A stretch of 64,000 nt of DNA from Caenispirillum bisanense. GTDB taxonomy: Bacteria > Pseudomonadota > Alphaproteobacteria > Rhodospirillales > Rhodospirillaceae. The notes beneath the pieces were generated by a model. That model saw only the letters and a program-made list of their open reading frames with translations, was not told where the DNA came from and did no database searches. Shown piece by piece: positions 16,215 through 24,946 of the stretch. The translations under genes and the position numbers were made by a program. Positions within the stretch are counted from its first letter, which is position 1. The number at the start of each line of letters is the position of its first letter. The DNA lies in contig NZ_OCNJ01000007.1 in the NCBI RefSeq assembly GCF_900230255.1, positions 124,001 to 188,000 on the forward strand, read 5' to 3'.

Positions 16215-17368
16215 GCGCGGCGGCCGCTCCCCCCGCCCCGCGCTGCGTGCTGATGACCGCCGACACCGTAGGCGGCGTCTGGCATTACGCCCTGGAACTG
16301 GCGCGCGGCCTCACCGGCCGCGGCATCGTCGTGGCGCTCGCCACCATGGGCCGGCCGCCGACCCCCGACCAGCGCGCCGCCGCCCGCGCCGTCGACGGGC
16401 TGGTGCTGGAGGTCAGCGGCTATGCGCTCGAATGGATGCGCGACCCCTGGGCCGACGTGGAGGCCGCCGGCGACTGGCTGCTGCGGCTGGAAAAGCGCTA
16501 CCGGCCGCAGATCGTCCACCTGAACGGCTATGCCCACGCCACCCTGCCCTTCGCGGCGCCGGTGCTGGTGGTGGCACATTCCTGCGTGCGCACCTGGTTC
16601 CAGGCCGTGAAGGGTGCCGAGCCCGGCGACGAATGGATCCGCTACCGCGCCGAAGTCACCGCCGGCCTGCGCGCCGCCGACCTGGTGGTGGCGCCGACCA
16701 TGAGCTTCCTCGCCGACATGGCGACGCTATACGGCCCCTTCGGCGAGGCCCGCACCATCCGCAACGGCCGCGACGCCGCCGACTACGACCCGACCCGGCC
16801 CAAGGCGCCGCAGGTGCTGGCCGCCGGCCGTGCCTGGGACGAGGCCAAGAAACTGCGCGTGCTGCAATCGGCCGGCCTGCGCGGCCCGTGGCCCATCCGC
16901 ATCGCCGGCGACGCCCACGGCCCGGAAGGCCGCGCCCAGCCGGTGCCGGGGACCGAGCCCCTCGGCCTGCTCGGGCCGGACCGCCTGCGCGAGGAGATGG
17001 CGCGCTCGGCCGTCTTCGCCGCCCCTGCCCTCTATGAGCCCTTCGGCCTGGGCGTGCTGGAGGCGGCCCTGTCGGGCTGCGCGCTCGTGCTGTCCGACAT
17101 CCGCACCTTCCGCGAGTTGTGGGACGGCGCCGCCGCCTTCTGCCCGCCCGACGATTCCGAGGCCTGGGCGGCCGCCCTCGCCGACCTGGCCGCCGACGAC
17201 GCCCGGCGCAAGCGGCTCGCCGCCGCCGCCCTGGAGCGCGCCCAGCGCTATTCGGCCGAGGCCATGGTGCGCGGCTACGCCGATGCCTATGCCGACCTGC
17301 TGACGGGCGCCGTCGCGCCGCCGCCCGTGGCCGCCCAGCCGTCTCCGACGACGGAGGTTCCTCTGTGA
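16211..17368 (+). CDS. GT4-type glycosyltransferase
   Basis: A 385-residue GT-B-fold transferase. The N-terminal domain begins TADTVGGVWHYA, a glycogen-synthase-like acceptor loop. The C-terminal donor domain has the E-x7-E motif EPFGLGVLE (Glu276 and Glu284), which holds the sugar nucleotide. Likely a retaining transferase using a nucleotide-sugar donor, acting in the cytoplasm. Its start overlaps the radical SAM stop (ATGA). Its own stop is overlapped by GTG of the next gene. Donor and acceptor are unknown. The Pro/Ala-rich tail (after residue 365) is probably a flexible end. Confidence 0.85.
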   Translation: MSAAAAPPAPRCVLMTADTVGGVWHYALELARGLTGRGIVVALATMGRPPTPDQRAAARAVDGLVLEVSGYALEWMRDPWADVEAAGDWLLRLEKRYRPQIVHLNGYAHATLPFAAPVLVVAHSCVRTWFQAVKGAEPGDEWIRYRAEVTAGLRAADLVVAPTMSFLADMATLYGPFGEARTIRNGRDAADYDPTRPKAPQVLAAGRAWDEAKKLRVLQSAGLRGPWPIRIAGDAHGPEGRAQPVPGTEPLGLLGPDRLREEMARSAVFAAPALYEPFGLGVLEAALSGCALVLSDIRTFRELWDGAAAFCPPDDSEAWAAALADLAADDARRKRLAAAALERAQRYSAEAMVRGYADAYADLLTGAVAPPPVAAQPSPTTEVPL

Positions 17369-18483
17369 AGTTCGTGCTGTTCTACCACTCCCTTCACTCC
17401 GACTGGAACCACGGCAACGCCCACTTCCTGCGCGGCATCGTGCGGGAGCTGCAGGCCGCCGGCCACGAGGTCGCGGTGTGGGAGCCGGCCGACGGCTGGT
17501 CGCGCGCCAATCTGGTGGCCGACCACGGCGAGACGGCGCTCGACCGCATCCAGGAGGCCATGCCCGGCCTGCGCTCCACCCTCTACGACCCGGCGGCGCT
17601 CGACCTCGACGCCGCCCTCGACGGCGCCGACGTAGTGCTGGTGCACGAGTGGAACGACCCCGCCCTGGTCGCCGCCGTCGGTCGACGCCGCGCCGCCGGC
17701 GGGCGCTTCCGCCTGCTGTTCCACGACACTCACCACCGCAGCGTCAGCGCGCCGCAGGAAATGGCCGCCTACGACCTGTCGGCCTACGACGGCGTGCTGG
17801 CCTTCGGCGAGGTGATCCGCCGCCTCTACCTCGACAAGGGCTGGGGCCGCCGCGCCTGGACGTGGCACGAGGCCGCCGACACCGCCCTGTTCCACCCGCG
17901 CGACGACGTGGCGCCCGAGGGCGACCTGGTGTGGATCGGCAACTGGGGCGACGGCGAGCGGTCGGAGGAACTGGCCCGCTACCTGCTCGCCCCGGTGCAG
18001 CGCCTGGGCCTGCAGGCCAAGGTGCACGGCGTGCGCTACCCCGACGAGGCACGCGACGCCCTGGCCGCCGCCGGCATTCCCTACGCCGGCTGGCTGCCCA
18101 ACCACCGCGCGCCCGAGGTCTTCGCCGCCCACCGGGTGACGGTGCACGTGCCGCGCCGCTACTACACCGAGATCCTGCCCGGCATCCCCACCATCCGCGT
18201 CTTCGAGGCGCTGGCCTGCGGCATCCCGTTGGTCTCCGCCCCGTGGGACGACGCCGAGGGCCTGTTCACGCCGGGCGAGGACTACCTGGTCGCCCGCGAC
18301 GGTGCCGAGATGGAGGCGCACCTGCGCGCCGTGCTGTCCGACCGCGCGCTGGCGGAGTCGCTGCGCGACCGGGGCCTCGCCGCCATCCGTGCCCGCCACA
18401 CCTGCGCCCACCGCGTCGAGGAGCTGATGGCCGTCCTCGCCGAGCTGGGCCTTTCCGACGCTTCTCCGGCAGAGGTCGCCTGA
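17365..18483 (+). CDS. CgeB-like glycosyltransferase, copy 1
   Basis: A 372-residue protein of the CgeB / glycosyltransferase-family-1-like group. It opens with a short beta strand and then DWNHGNAHFLRGI, which corresponds to the start of the other two copies. The C-terminal half has donor-site features: GIPTIRVFEALACGIPLVS, then DAEGLFTPGEDYLVA. The start is GTG 17365, overlapping the previous stop (GTGA). It is separated from the next gene by two bases. Sequence identity among the three copies looks low, so they probably add different sugars or act on different acceptors. Confidence 0.75.
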   Translation: MKFVLFYHSLHSDWNHGNAHFLRGIVRELQAAGHEVAVWEPADGWSRANLVADHGETALDRIQEAMPGLRSTLYDPAALDLDAALDGADVVLVHEWNDPALVAAVGRRRAAGGRFRLLFHDTHHRSVSAPQEMAAYDLSAYDGVLAFGEVIRRLYLDKGWGRRAWTWHEAADTALFHPRDDVAPEGDLVWIGNWGDGERSEELARYLLAPVQRLGLQAKVHGVRYPDEARDALAAAGIPYAGWLPNHRAPEVFAAHRVTVHVPRRYYTEILPGIPTIRVFEALACGIPLVSAPWDDAEGLFTPGEDYLVARDGAEMEAHLRAVLSDRALAESLRDRGLAAIRARHTCAHRVEELMAVLAELGLSDASPAEVA

Positions 18484-18485
18484 CC

Positions 18486-19586
18486 ATGCATATCGCCTTC
18501 TTCGGCTCCAGCATCGTTTCCGCCTACTGGAACGGCGCCGCCACCTATTACCGCGGCATCCTGGGGGCGCTCGCCCGCCGCGGCCACCGCATCACCTTCT
18601 ACGAGCCGGACGCCTTCGACCGCCAGAAGCACCGCGACATCGAGCCGCCGGAGTGGTGCCGCGTCGTCGTATACAAGCCCTGCGAGGACGCCGCCGCCGC
18701 CCAGCTGGAAGACGCCCGCGGCGCCGACCTGGTGGTGAAGGCCTCGGGCGTCGGCGTGCTCGATTCCTTCCTGGAAAAGTCCGTCCTGGCGCTCAAGTCG
18801 CCGCGCACCCGCGTGGTGTTCTGGGACGTCGACGCGCCGGCGACGCTGGAGAGCATCCACACCAGCCCCGACGACCGCCTCGGTCCGCTGGTGCCCGACT
18901 TCGACATGATCCTCACCTACGGCGGCGGACCGCCGGTGGTGAGCGCCTACGAGGCGCTGGGCGCCAAAGCCTGCGTGCCCATCTACAACGCGCTTGAGCC
19001 GGAGACCCATCACCCGGTGCCGCCCGACCCGGCCTTCGCCGCCGACCTGTCGTTCCTCGGCAACCGCCTGCCCGACCGCGAGCGGCGGGTGGAGGAGTTC
19101 TTCCTGAAGGCCGCCGCCGGCGTGCCGGGCAAGCGCTTCCTCATGGGTGGATCGGGCTGGGACGACAAGCCCATGCCGGACAACGTGCGCTGGATCGGCC
19201 ACGTCTATACCCACCAGCACAACGCCTTCAACTGCTCCGCCCGCGCCGTCCTCAACATCACCCGCGACAGCATGGCGCGCACCGGCTTCTCGCCGCCGAC
19301 GCGGGTGTTCGAGGCCTGCGGTGCCGGCTCGTGCCTGGTCACCGACGCCTGGACCGGCATCGAGCAGTTCCTGGAGCCCGACCGCGAGGTGCTGACGGCC
19401 GTCGACGGCGACGCCGTGGCCGCGCACCTCGCCGACCTGTCGCCCGAACGCGCCGCCGCCATCGGCGCCGCCGGCCGGGCGCGGGTGCTCGCCCATCACA
19501 CCTACGACCACCGCGCGCTGGAGGTGGAGCGGCTGCTGGAAGGCCGCGACACCGGCGCACCCGCCCTGGAGGGCGCCGCCCGATGA
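18486..19586 (+). CDS. CgeB-like glycosyltransferase, copy 2
   Basis: A 366-residue paralogue of its neighbours. N-terminal SAYWNGAATYYRGI matches the other copies' W-N/G-x-x-x-A-x-x-[FY]-x-R-G pattern. A central D-V-D-A-P segment follows, and the C-terminal donor region has SPPTRVFEACGAGSCLVTD and then GIEQFLEPDREV. Predicted to be a cytoplasmic GT-B transferase. Only two bases separate it from copy 1, and its stop overlaps copy 3 (ATGA). Confidence 0.75.
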   Translation: MHIAFFGSSIVSAYWNGAATYYRGILGALARRGHRITFYEPDAFDRQKHRDIEPPEWCRVVVYKPCEDAAAAQLEDARGADLVVKASGVGVLDSFLEKSVLALKSPRTRVVFWDVDAPATLESIHTSPDDRLGPLVPDFDMILTYGGGPPVVSAYEALGAKACVPIYNALEPETHHPVPPDPAFAADLSFLGNRLPDRERRVEEFFLKAAAGVPGKRFLMGGSGWDDKPMPDNVRWIGHVYTHQHNAFNCSARAVLNITRDSMARTGFSPPTRVFEACGAGSCLVTDAWTGIEQFLEPDREVLTAVDGDAVAAHLADLSPERAAAIGAAGRARVLAHHTYDHRALEVERLLEGRDTGAPALEGAAR

Positions 19587-20701
19587 GCCTCGACATCGTC
19601 ATCATCGGCCTGTCCGTCACCTCGTCCTGGGGCAACGGCCACGCCACCACCTACCGCGGCCTCGTGCGCGAACTGGACCGCGCCGGACACCGCGTCACCT
19701 TCCTGGAACGCGACGTGCCGTGGTACGCCGCCAACCGCGACATGCCGCACCCCGCGTGGTGCGCGACGCACCTCTACCAGGACCTGGCGGACCTGAAGAC
19801 CCACGCCGCCACCGTCGGCCGCGCCGATCTGGTGATCGTCGGCTCCTACGTGCCCGACGGGGTGGAGGTCGGCCGCTGGGCGCAGCAGACCGCACGCGGC
19901 GTCGTCGCCTTCTACGACATCGACACGCCGGTCACCCTCGCCAAGCTGGCCCGCGGCGACCACGAGTACCTGTCGCCCGAGGTGGTGCGCGGCTACGACC
20001 TCTATCTGTCCTTCACCGGCGGCCCGATCCTGCGGCGCATCGAGCAGCAGTACGGCGTGCCGCTGGCCCGCGCGCTGTACTGTTCCGTCGACCCGGACAT
20101 CTACTACCCCGAACCGAGCGTGAAGCAGTGGTGGGATCTCGGTTACCTCGGCACCTATTCCGACGACCGCCAGCCGACCCTCGACCGCCTGCTCATCGAG
20201 CCGGCCCTGCGCGCGCCCGACAGCCGCTTCGTGGTCGCCGGCCCGCAGTACCCGCCGGAAATCGCCTGGCCGGTGAACGTGGAGCGCATCGAGCACTGCC
20301 CGCCCATGGAGCATCGGGCCTTCTACAACGCCCAGCGCTTCACCCTCAACGTCACCCGCGCCGACATGATCCGCGCCGGCTGGAGCCCGAGCGTCCGCCT
20401 GTTCGAGGCAGCCGCCTGCGGCACGCCCATCGTCTCCGACTGGTGGGAGGGGCTGGACGAACTGTTCGAGCCGGGCCGCGAGATCGTCATCGCCGAGACG
20501 CCCGACGACGTCACCCGCCTGCTGCGCCACATCGGCGCCGATGACGCCCGGGCCATGGGCGAGCGGGCGCGCCGCAAGGTGCTGTCGGCCCACACCGCCG
20601 CCCATCGCGCCGCCGAACTGGTGGCGGCCTTCGACGAGGCGCTGGCCGCCAAACGGGTGCGCCGCGACGCCGAACCCCTGGCTCAGGAGGTGCGGGCATG
20701 A
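19583..20701 (+). CDS. CgeB-like glycosyltransferase, copy 3
   Basis: A 372-residue paralogue. It opens SSWGNGHATTYRGL and shares D-I-D-T-P in the middle and SPSVRLFEAAACGTPIVSD followed by GLDELFEPGREIV in the donor domain. It is closer to copy 2 than to copy 1 in these segments. Start and stop both overlap neighbours by four bases. Function inferred as glycosyl transfer; donor unknown. Confidence 0.75.
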   Translation: MSLDIVIIGLSVTSSWGNGHATTYRGLVRELDRAGHRVTFLERDVPWYAANRDMPHPAWCATHLYQDLADLKTHAATVGRADLVIVGSYVPDGVEVGRWAQQTARGVVAFYDIDTPVTLAKLARGDHEYLSPEVVRGYDLYLSFTGGPILRRIEQQYGVPLARALYCSVDPDIYYPEPSVKQWWDLGYLGTYSDDRQPTLDRLLIEPALRAPDSRFVVAGPQYPPEIAWPVNVERIEHCPPMEHRAFYNAQRFTLNVTRADMIRAGWSPSVRLFEAAACGTPIVSDWWEGLDELFEPGREIVIAETPDDVTRLLRHIGADDARAMGERARRKVLSAHTAAHRAAELVAAFDEALAAKRVRRDAEPLAQEVRA

Positions 20702-21492
20702 CCCACGGCGCCAAGCCCACCGGCCCGACGGTGGAGGATCTGGCGCCGTGGTTCCACAACCTTCATCTGCCCGACGGCCGCCAGACCCGCCCCGACCATC
20801 CTTTCGGCGACTTCCCCGCCTGGAAGTGGGCCGAAATCGCGCCGCACCTGCCCGCCGACCTGACGGGCGCCCGCTGCCTCGACATCGGCTGCAATTCCGG
20901 GTTCTACAGCTTCGAGCTGGCGCGGCGCGGCGCCACGGTGGTCGGCATCGACATCAACGATCACTTCCTGCGCCAGGCCCGCTGGGCGGCGGGGCACATG
21001 GGGCTCGAAGACCGTGTGTCCTTCGAGAACCGCGCCGTCTACGACTACGCCCGCCTGCCGCGGGAGCATTTCGACATCGTGCTGTTCATGGGGGTGTTCT
21101 ACCACCTGCGCTATCCCATGCTGGCGCTGGACACCCTGCGGCGGCTCGACCCGGACCTGATGGTGTTCCAGACCCTGACGACGCCCGACCCGGACGTCGA
21201 CCCGCGCGCCATGGACGACATCGGCTTCCAGGAGCGCGAGATCCTCGACCGGCCGGGTTGGCCGCGCCTGGCCTTCATCGAGAACGCGCTGAACGCCGAC
21301 CCCACCAACTGGTGGGTGCCCAACCACGCCGCCGTCGTCGGCATGTTGCTGGCGGCGGCCTTCCGGGTGACGGCGCGGCCGGGGGCGGAGACCTACCTCT
21401 GCCGGCCCATGGCCATCCACTCCGGGTTCTGGCAGCCGGAGGAATTCCAGGGCGCCACCGGCCTCACCGACGAACCGCCGGGAGAACCCTGA
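20698..21492 (+). CDS. SAM-dependent methyltransferase, last gene of the glycan operon
   Basis: A 264-residue class I methyltransferase. Motif I is CLDIGCNSGFYS (residues 60-71), followed by the acidic motif GIDIND. FMGVFYHLRYPM resembles the CmoB/carboxymethyl-type family that methylates or alkylates through a related pocket. The C-terminus contains a Trp-rich TNWWVPNH segment. It probably methylates a sugar hydroxyl in the product of this operon. Its start overlaps the previous stop (ATGA). After its stop there is a 78-base gap before the CBS gene, which has its own Shine-Dalgarno, so the operon likely ends here. Confidence 0.8.
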   Translation: MTHGAKPTGPTVEDLAPWFHNLHLPDGRQTRPDHPFGDFPAWKWAEIAPHLPADLTGARCLDIGCNSGFYSFELARRGATVVGIDINDHFLRQARWAAGHMGLEDRVSFENRAVYDYARLPREHFDIVLFMGVFYHLRYPMLALDTLRRLDPDLMVFQTLTTPDPDVDPRAMDDIGFQEREILDRPGWPRLAFIENALNADPTNWWVPNHAAVVGMLLAAAFRVTARPGAETYLCRPMAIHSGFWQPEEFQGATGLTDEPPGEP

Positions 21493-21570
21493 CCGCCCCG
21501 CCGCCGTTCGCAGGGGATGAGGCCGGCCCGTCCGCGGCCGGTTCCCAGACCCGCGTAACGGAGGAAGATC

Positions 21571-21990
21571 ATGGCGCAGCGCGTCAAGGAGATCATGTCC
21601 AAGAACGTCCGCCTCGCCGAGCCGGGCATGTCGCTCAAGGAGGTGGCCAACGTGATGAAGCAGTACGACATCGGCATGATGCCGGTGTCCGACAACGGCC
21701 GCCTGGTCGGCACCATCACCGACCGCGACATCGTGCTGAACGGCACCGCCAAGGGCCTCGACCCCAACAACACCAAGTGCGTCCAGGCCATGAGCGAAGG
21801 CATCGAATACGCCTACGAGGACGACACCATCGCCGAGGCGGCCCGCCTGATGGCCGACCGCCAGATCCGCCGCCTCGCCGTCCTCAACGCCCAGAAGGAA
21901 CTGGTGGGCCTGGTGGCGACCGCCGACATCGCGACGCACTCGGGGCCCGAAACCACCGACCGCGCCATCGACGGCATCTCGCGAGGGTGA
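21571..21990 (+). CDS. Two-CBS-domain protein
   Basis: A 139-residue protein made of a tandem CBS pair (about residues 8-62 and 72-128). Segments VSDNGRLVGTITDRDI and VLNAQKELVGLVATADI show the usual CBS ends. Stand-alone CBS pairs bind adenosyl ligands and act as sensors. GGAGGA precedes the ATG. It is followed by the repeat array. Its link to the glycan operon is unclear; it may be an independent gene. Confidence 0.85.
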   Translation: MAQRVKEIMSKNVRLAEPGMSLKEVANVMKQYDIGMMPVSDNGRLVGTITDRDIVLNGTAKGLDPNNTKCVQAMSEGIEYAYEDDTIAEAARLMADRQIRRLAVLNAQKELVGLVATADIATHSGPETTDRAIDGISRG

Positions 21991-22034
21991 GGGCGGTGCC
22001 GAGGCACGGTCCTCCACGGCCACCGTCCGGGGAG

Positions 22035-22496
22035 CCGTGGATGCGCGGGTCGAGCCCGCGCATGACAAGTGGTTGATTTCGTGAAGAAAAGTGTCATGGC
22101 CGGACTTGATCCGGCCATCCACGGCGCCCCCGCCGGTGGCCAGAGGCCCCGTCCTCCACGGCCACCGTCCGCGGGAGCCGTGGATGCGCGGGTCAAGCCC
22201 GCGCATGACAAGTGGTTGATTTCGTGAAGAAAATTGTCATGGCCGGACTTGATCCGGCCATCCACGGCGTCACCGCCGGCGGCCAGAGGCTCCGTCCCCC
22301 ACCGCCGCCGTCCAGGGAGCCGTGGAGGCGCGGGTCAAGCCCGCGCATGACAGGTCACTGATAAGAAAAGAGAAATTGTCATGGCCGGGCTCGACCCGGC
22401 CATCCACGGCGCCCCCGCCGACGGCCAGAGGCACCGTCCTCCACGGCCGCCGTCCGCGGGAGCCGTGGAGGCGCGGGTCGAGCCCGCGCATGACAA
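22035..22496. repeat. Tandem array of palindromic intergenic repeats (period about 143 bases)
   Basis: Seven units of one 33-35-base family alternate in orientation. Forward units are at 22035-22068, 22178-22211, 22320-22352 and 22463-22496. Reverse units are at 22092-22124, 22234-22267 and 22376-22409. Each has a GC-rich inner stem and ends in CCGTGGA...ATGACA. The forward/reverse pair plus spacers (about 143, 142 and 143 bases) repeats three times and then begins a fourth copy. Such elements are scattered between alphaproteobacterial genes; here a pair has been tandemly amplified. A further pair lies at 50873-50963. Confidence 0.9.
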
Positions 22497-22522
22497 AGGG
22501 CGGAGGGCACGCCCCCGCACGC

Positions 22523-22554
22523 AAAAGGGCCCGCCGGTTTCCCGGCGGGCCCTT
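22523..22554 (-). terminator. Intrinsic terminator of glpX
   Basis: Perfect stem AAGGGCCCGCCGG / CCGGCGGGCCCTT with a four-base GAAA loop, read leftward and followed by TTTTGC. It lies 27 bases after the glpX stop. Confidence 0.9.
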
Positions 22555-22580
22555 CGCGCGTCGGCGAAACGCCTTGGCGT

Positions 22581-23588
22581 TTACTCGTCGACCGGTTCGA
22601 AGCCCGTCTTGCGGTCGAAGTTGTGGTGCGCCTCGATGTAGCGGACCGTGCCCGACTTGGAGCGCATCACCATGGAATGGGTGACCGCGCCGCCGTGCCA
22701 GCGGCGGACACCGCGCAGCATGGCGCCGGTGGTGACGCCGGTGGCGGCGAACATCACGTTGCCCGAGGCGAGGTCCAGCAGCTTGTACTTGCGGTTCAGG
22801 TCCTCGATGCCCCAACGCTTGGCGCGGGCGCGCTCGTCGTCGTTGCGGAACAGCAGACGGCCCTGCATCTGGCCGCCGATGCAGCGCAGCGCCGCGGCCG
22901 CCAGCACGCCTTCCGGCGCACCGCCCGAGCCCATGTAGATGTCGACGCCCGACTCGGCCTGGGTCGTCGCGATGACGCCCGAGACGTCGCCGTCGCCGAT
23001 GAGCATGATGCGGGCGCCGGCGGCGCGGACGCGGGAGATCAGCTCCTCGTGGCGCGGGCGGTCGAGGATGCACACCAGCAGGTCGTCGACGTCGGACTTC
23101 TTGGCCTTCGCCAGCTCACGCAGGTTCTCTTCCGGCGTCGCGTCCAGGTCGACCACGTCGTCGGGCAGGCCGTTGCCGACGGCGATCTTGTCCATGTAGA
23201 CGTCGGGCGCGTTCAGGAAGCCGCCCTCTTCCGCCATGGCGATGACGGCCAGCGCGTTGGGGCCGCCCTTGGCGGTGATGGTGGTGCCTTCCAGCGGGTC
23301 GAGGGCGATGTCCACCTTGGTGCCGCCGTTGCCGAGGCCGACCTTCTCGCCGATGTAGAGCATGGGCGCCTCGTCGCGCTCACCCTCGCCGATGACGACC
23401 GTGCCGTCGATGTTCAGGCTGTTGAGCGCGCGGCGCATGGCGTCGACGGCGGCCTGGTCGGCGGCCTTCTCGTCGCCGCGGCCCATGAGGCGCGAGGCCG
23501 ACAGGGCGGCCGCCTCGGTGACGCGCACCACCTCGAGCGCCAGGTTGCGCTCGAGAACGTTGTTGAAGCTGCTGGTCTGCTCCGACAT
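22581..23588 (-). CDS. glpX: Fructose-1,6-bisphosphatase class II
   Basis: A 335-residue GlpX-type phosphatase that removes the 1-phosphate from fructose 1,6-bisphosphate in gluconeogenesis. Metal-site features are visible: GEGERDEAP (residues 67-75) and DPLEGTT (97-103), then IGDGDVSG and GSGGAPEG. Length is normal for the family. It lies downstream of hom on the same strand with a 65-base gap. The order aminotransferase - hom - glpX is common in alphaproteobacteria. Confidence 0.95.
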   Translation of the reverse strand: MSEQTSSFNNVLERNLALEVVRVTEAAALSASRLMGRGDEKAADQAAVDAMRRALNSLNIDGTVVIGEGERDEAPMLYIGEKVGLGNGGTKVDIALDPLEGTTITAKGGPNALAVIAMAEEGGFLNAPDVYMDKIAVGNGLPDDVVDLDATPEENLRELAKAKKSDVDDLLVCILDRPRHEELISRVRAAGARIMLIGDGDVSGVIATTQAESGVDIYMGSGGAPEGVLAAAALRCIGGQMQGRLLFRNDDERARAKRWGIEDLNRKYKLLDLASGNVMFAATGVTTGAMLRGVRRWHGGAVTHSMVMRSKSGTVRYIEAHHNFDRKTGFEPVDE

Positions 23589-23653
23589 GGGGACCTCTAA
23601 ATGGCTTGAACCAATGGCGGGAATATCCGGTGAATGAACGCTCGGCCGCCGGC

Positions 23654-24946
23654 TTACAGCTCTTCGATGCGGATGACGTGCGGCGGTTCCACCACCGCGT
23701 CGAGCGCCTCGATGCGCTCCAGCGCCTGCCGCAGGGCCGACCCTTCGGTCTCGTAGACGGTCATGACGACCGGCACGATCTCGCCGGGGGAACGGCCGCG
23801 CTGCAGGATCTGCTCCATGGACACCTGCGCGTCCCGCAGCGCCGCGGCGATGTCGGCGAACACGCCCGGTACGTCGAGAACCTGCAGGCGGATGTAATAC
23901 GCGCCGGTCAGCTTATCGAGCGCTCCGACGGTGTGCGCCTTCAGTTCGGCGGCGGGTACCCCGAAGGTGAAGCCGTGCCGCCCGCAGGCGAGGTCGATGA
24001 CGTCGGCCACCACCGCCGAGGCGGTCGGGCCGGCGCCGGCGCCGCGGCCTTCCAGAACGGTGCGGCCGACGAAGTCGCCCTCCGTCACCACGGCGTTGAA
24101 CACGCCTTCCACATGGGCGATGGGGCTGGCGATGGGCACCATGGTCGGGTGCACCCGCTGCTCGACGCCGAACTCGGTCTCGCGCGCGATGCCGAGCAGC
24201 TTGATGCGGTAGCCGAGCAGCTCGGCATACTCGATGTCGAGCGCGCTGACGTTGCGGATGCCCTGCACGCTGACGGCGCCGAAGTCCACCGGGCTGCCGA
24301 AGGCGAGGCTGGTGAGGATCGACAGCTTGTGCGCAGCGTCCACCCCGTCGATGTCGAAGGACGGATCGGCCTCGGCGTAACCCAGCGCCTGCGCCTCTTC
24401 CAGCACGTCGGCGAAGTCACGCCCCGTCTCGCGCATGGTGGTGAGGATGTAGTTGCAGGTGCCGTTCAGGATGCCGTAGAGCGAGGTGATGCGGTTGCCC
24501 GCCAGACCCTCGCGCAGCGTCTTGATGATGGGGATGCCGCCGGCCACCGCCGCCTCGTAGGCGAGCACGACGCCGGCCTTCTCGGCCTCCAGCGCCAGCT
24601 GGGTGCCGTGGTGGGCGAGCATGGCTTTGTTGGCGGTCACCACGTGGCGGCCGCGCGCCATGGCGGCCTGCACGGTGCGCTTGGCGACGCCGTCGGCGCC
24701 GCCGATCAGCTCCACCACCACGTCGCAGTCGGCGGTGTCGGCCATTTCGACGGCGTCGTCGAACCAGGTGATGCCGGTCATGTCGAAGCCGCGATCCCGG
24801 CCCGCGGTGCGGGCCGAAACGGCGGTGACGGTGACGGGCCGGCCGCAACGGCGGGCGATGAGGTCGGACTGCTCCTGCAGGAGCTTGACGGTACCGGCGC
24901 CGACCGTGCCCAGGCCGGCGATGGCGACTTTCAGCGGTTCTCTCAC
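23654..24946 (-). CDS. hom: Homoserine dehydrogenase
   Basis: A 430-residue enzyme reducing aspartate semialdehyde to homoserine for threonine and methionine. The NAD(P) loop GLGTVG is at residues 11-16. The catalytic domain (about 138-315) carries GILNGTCNYI and AYAEADPSFDIDG-type segments. A C-terminal ACT domain (about 345-430) may bind threonine for feedback control. The start is GTG at 24946, overlapping the aminotransferase stop as GTGA, so translation is probably coupled. The longer frame upstream antisense to nothing useful is rejected. Confidence 0.95.
   Translation of the reverse strand: MREPLKVAIAGLGTVGAGTVKLLQEQSDLIARRCGRPVTVTAVSARTAGRDRGFDMTGITWFDDAVEMADTADCDVVVELIGGADGVAKRTVQAAMARGRHVVTANKAMLAHHGTQLALEAEKAGVVLAYEAAVAGGIPIIKTLREGLAGNRITSLYGILNGTCNYILTTMRETGRDFADVLEEAQALGYAEADPSFDIDGVDAAHKLSILTSLAFGSPVDFGAVSVQGIRNVSALDIEYAELLGYRIKLLGIARETEFGVEQRVHPTMVPIASPIAHVEGVFNAVVTEGDFVGRTVLEGRGAGAGPTASAVVADVIDLACGRHGFTFGVPAAELKAHTVGALDKLTGAYYIRLQVLDVPGVFADIAAALRDAQVSMEQILQRGRSPGEIVPVVMTVYETEGSALRQALERIEALDAVVEPPHVIRIEEL

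Noticed and set aside
22035-22496. CRISPR array
   Set aside because: Units alternate in orientation, spacers are repeats themselves and not unique, and no cas gene is near.
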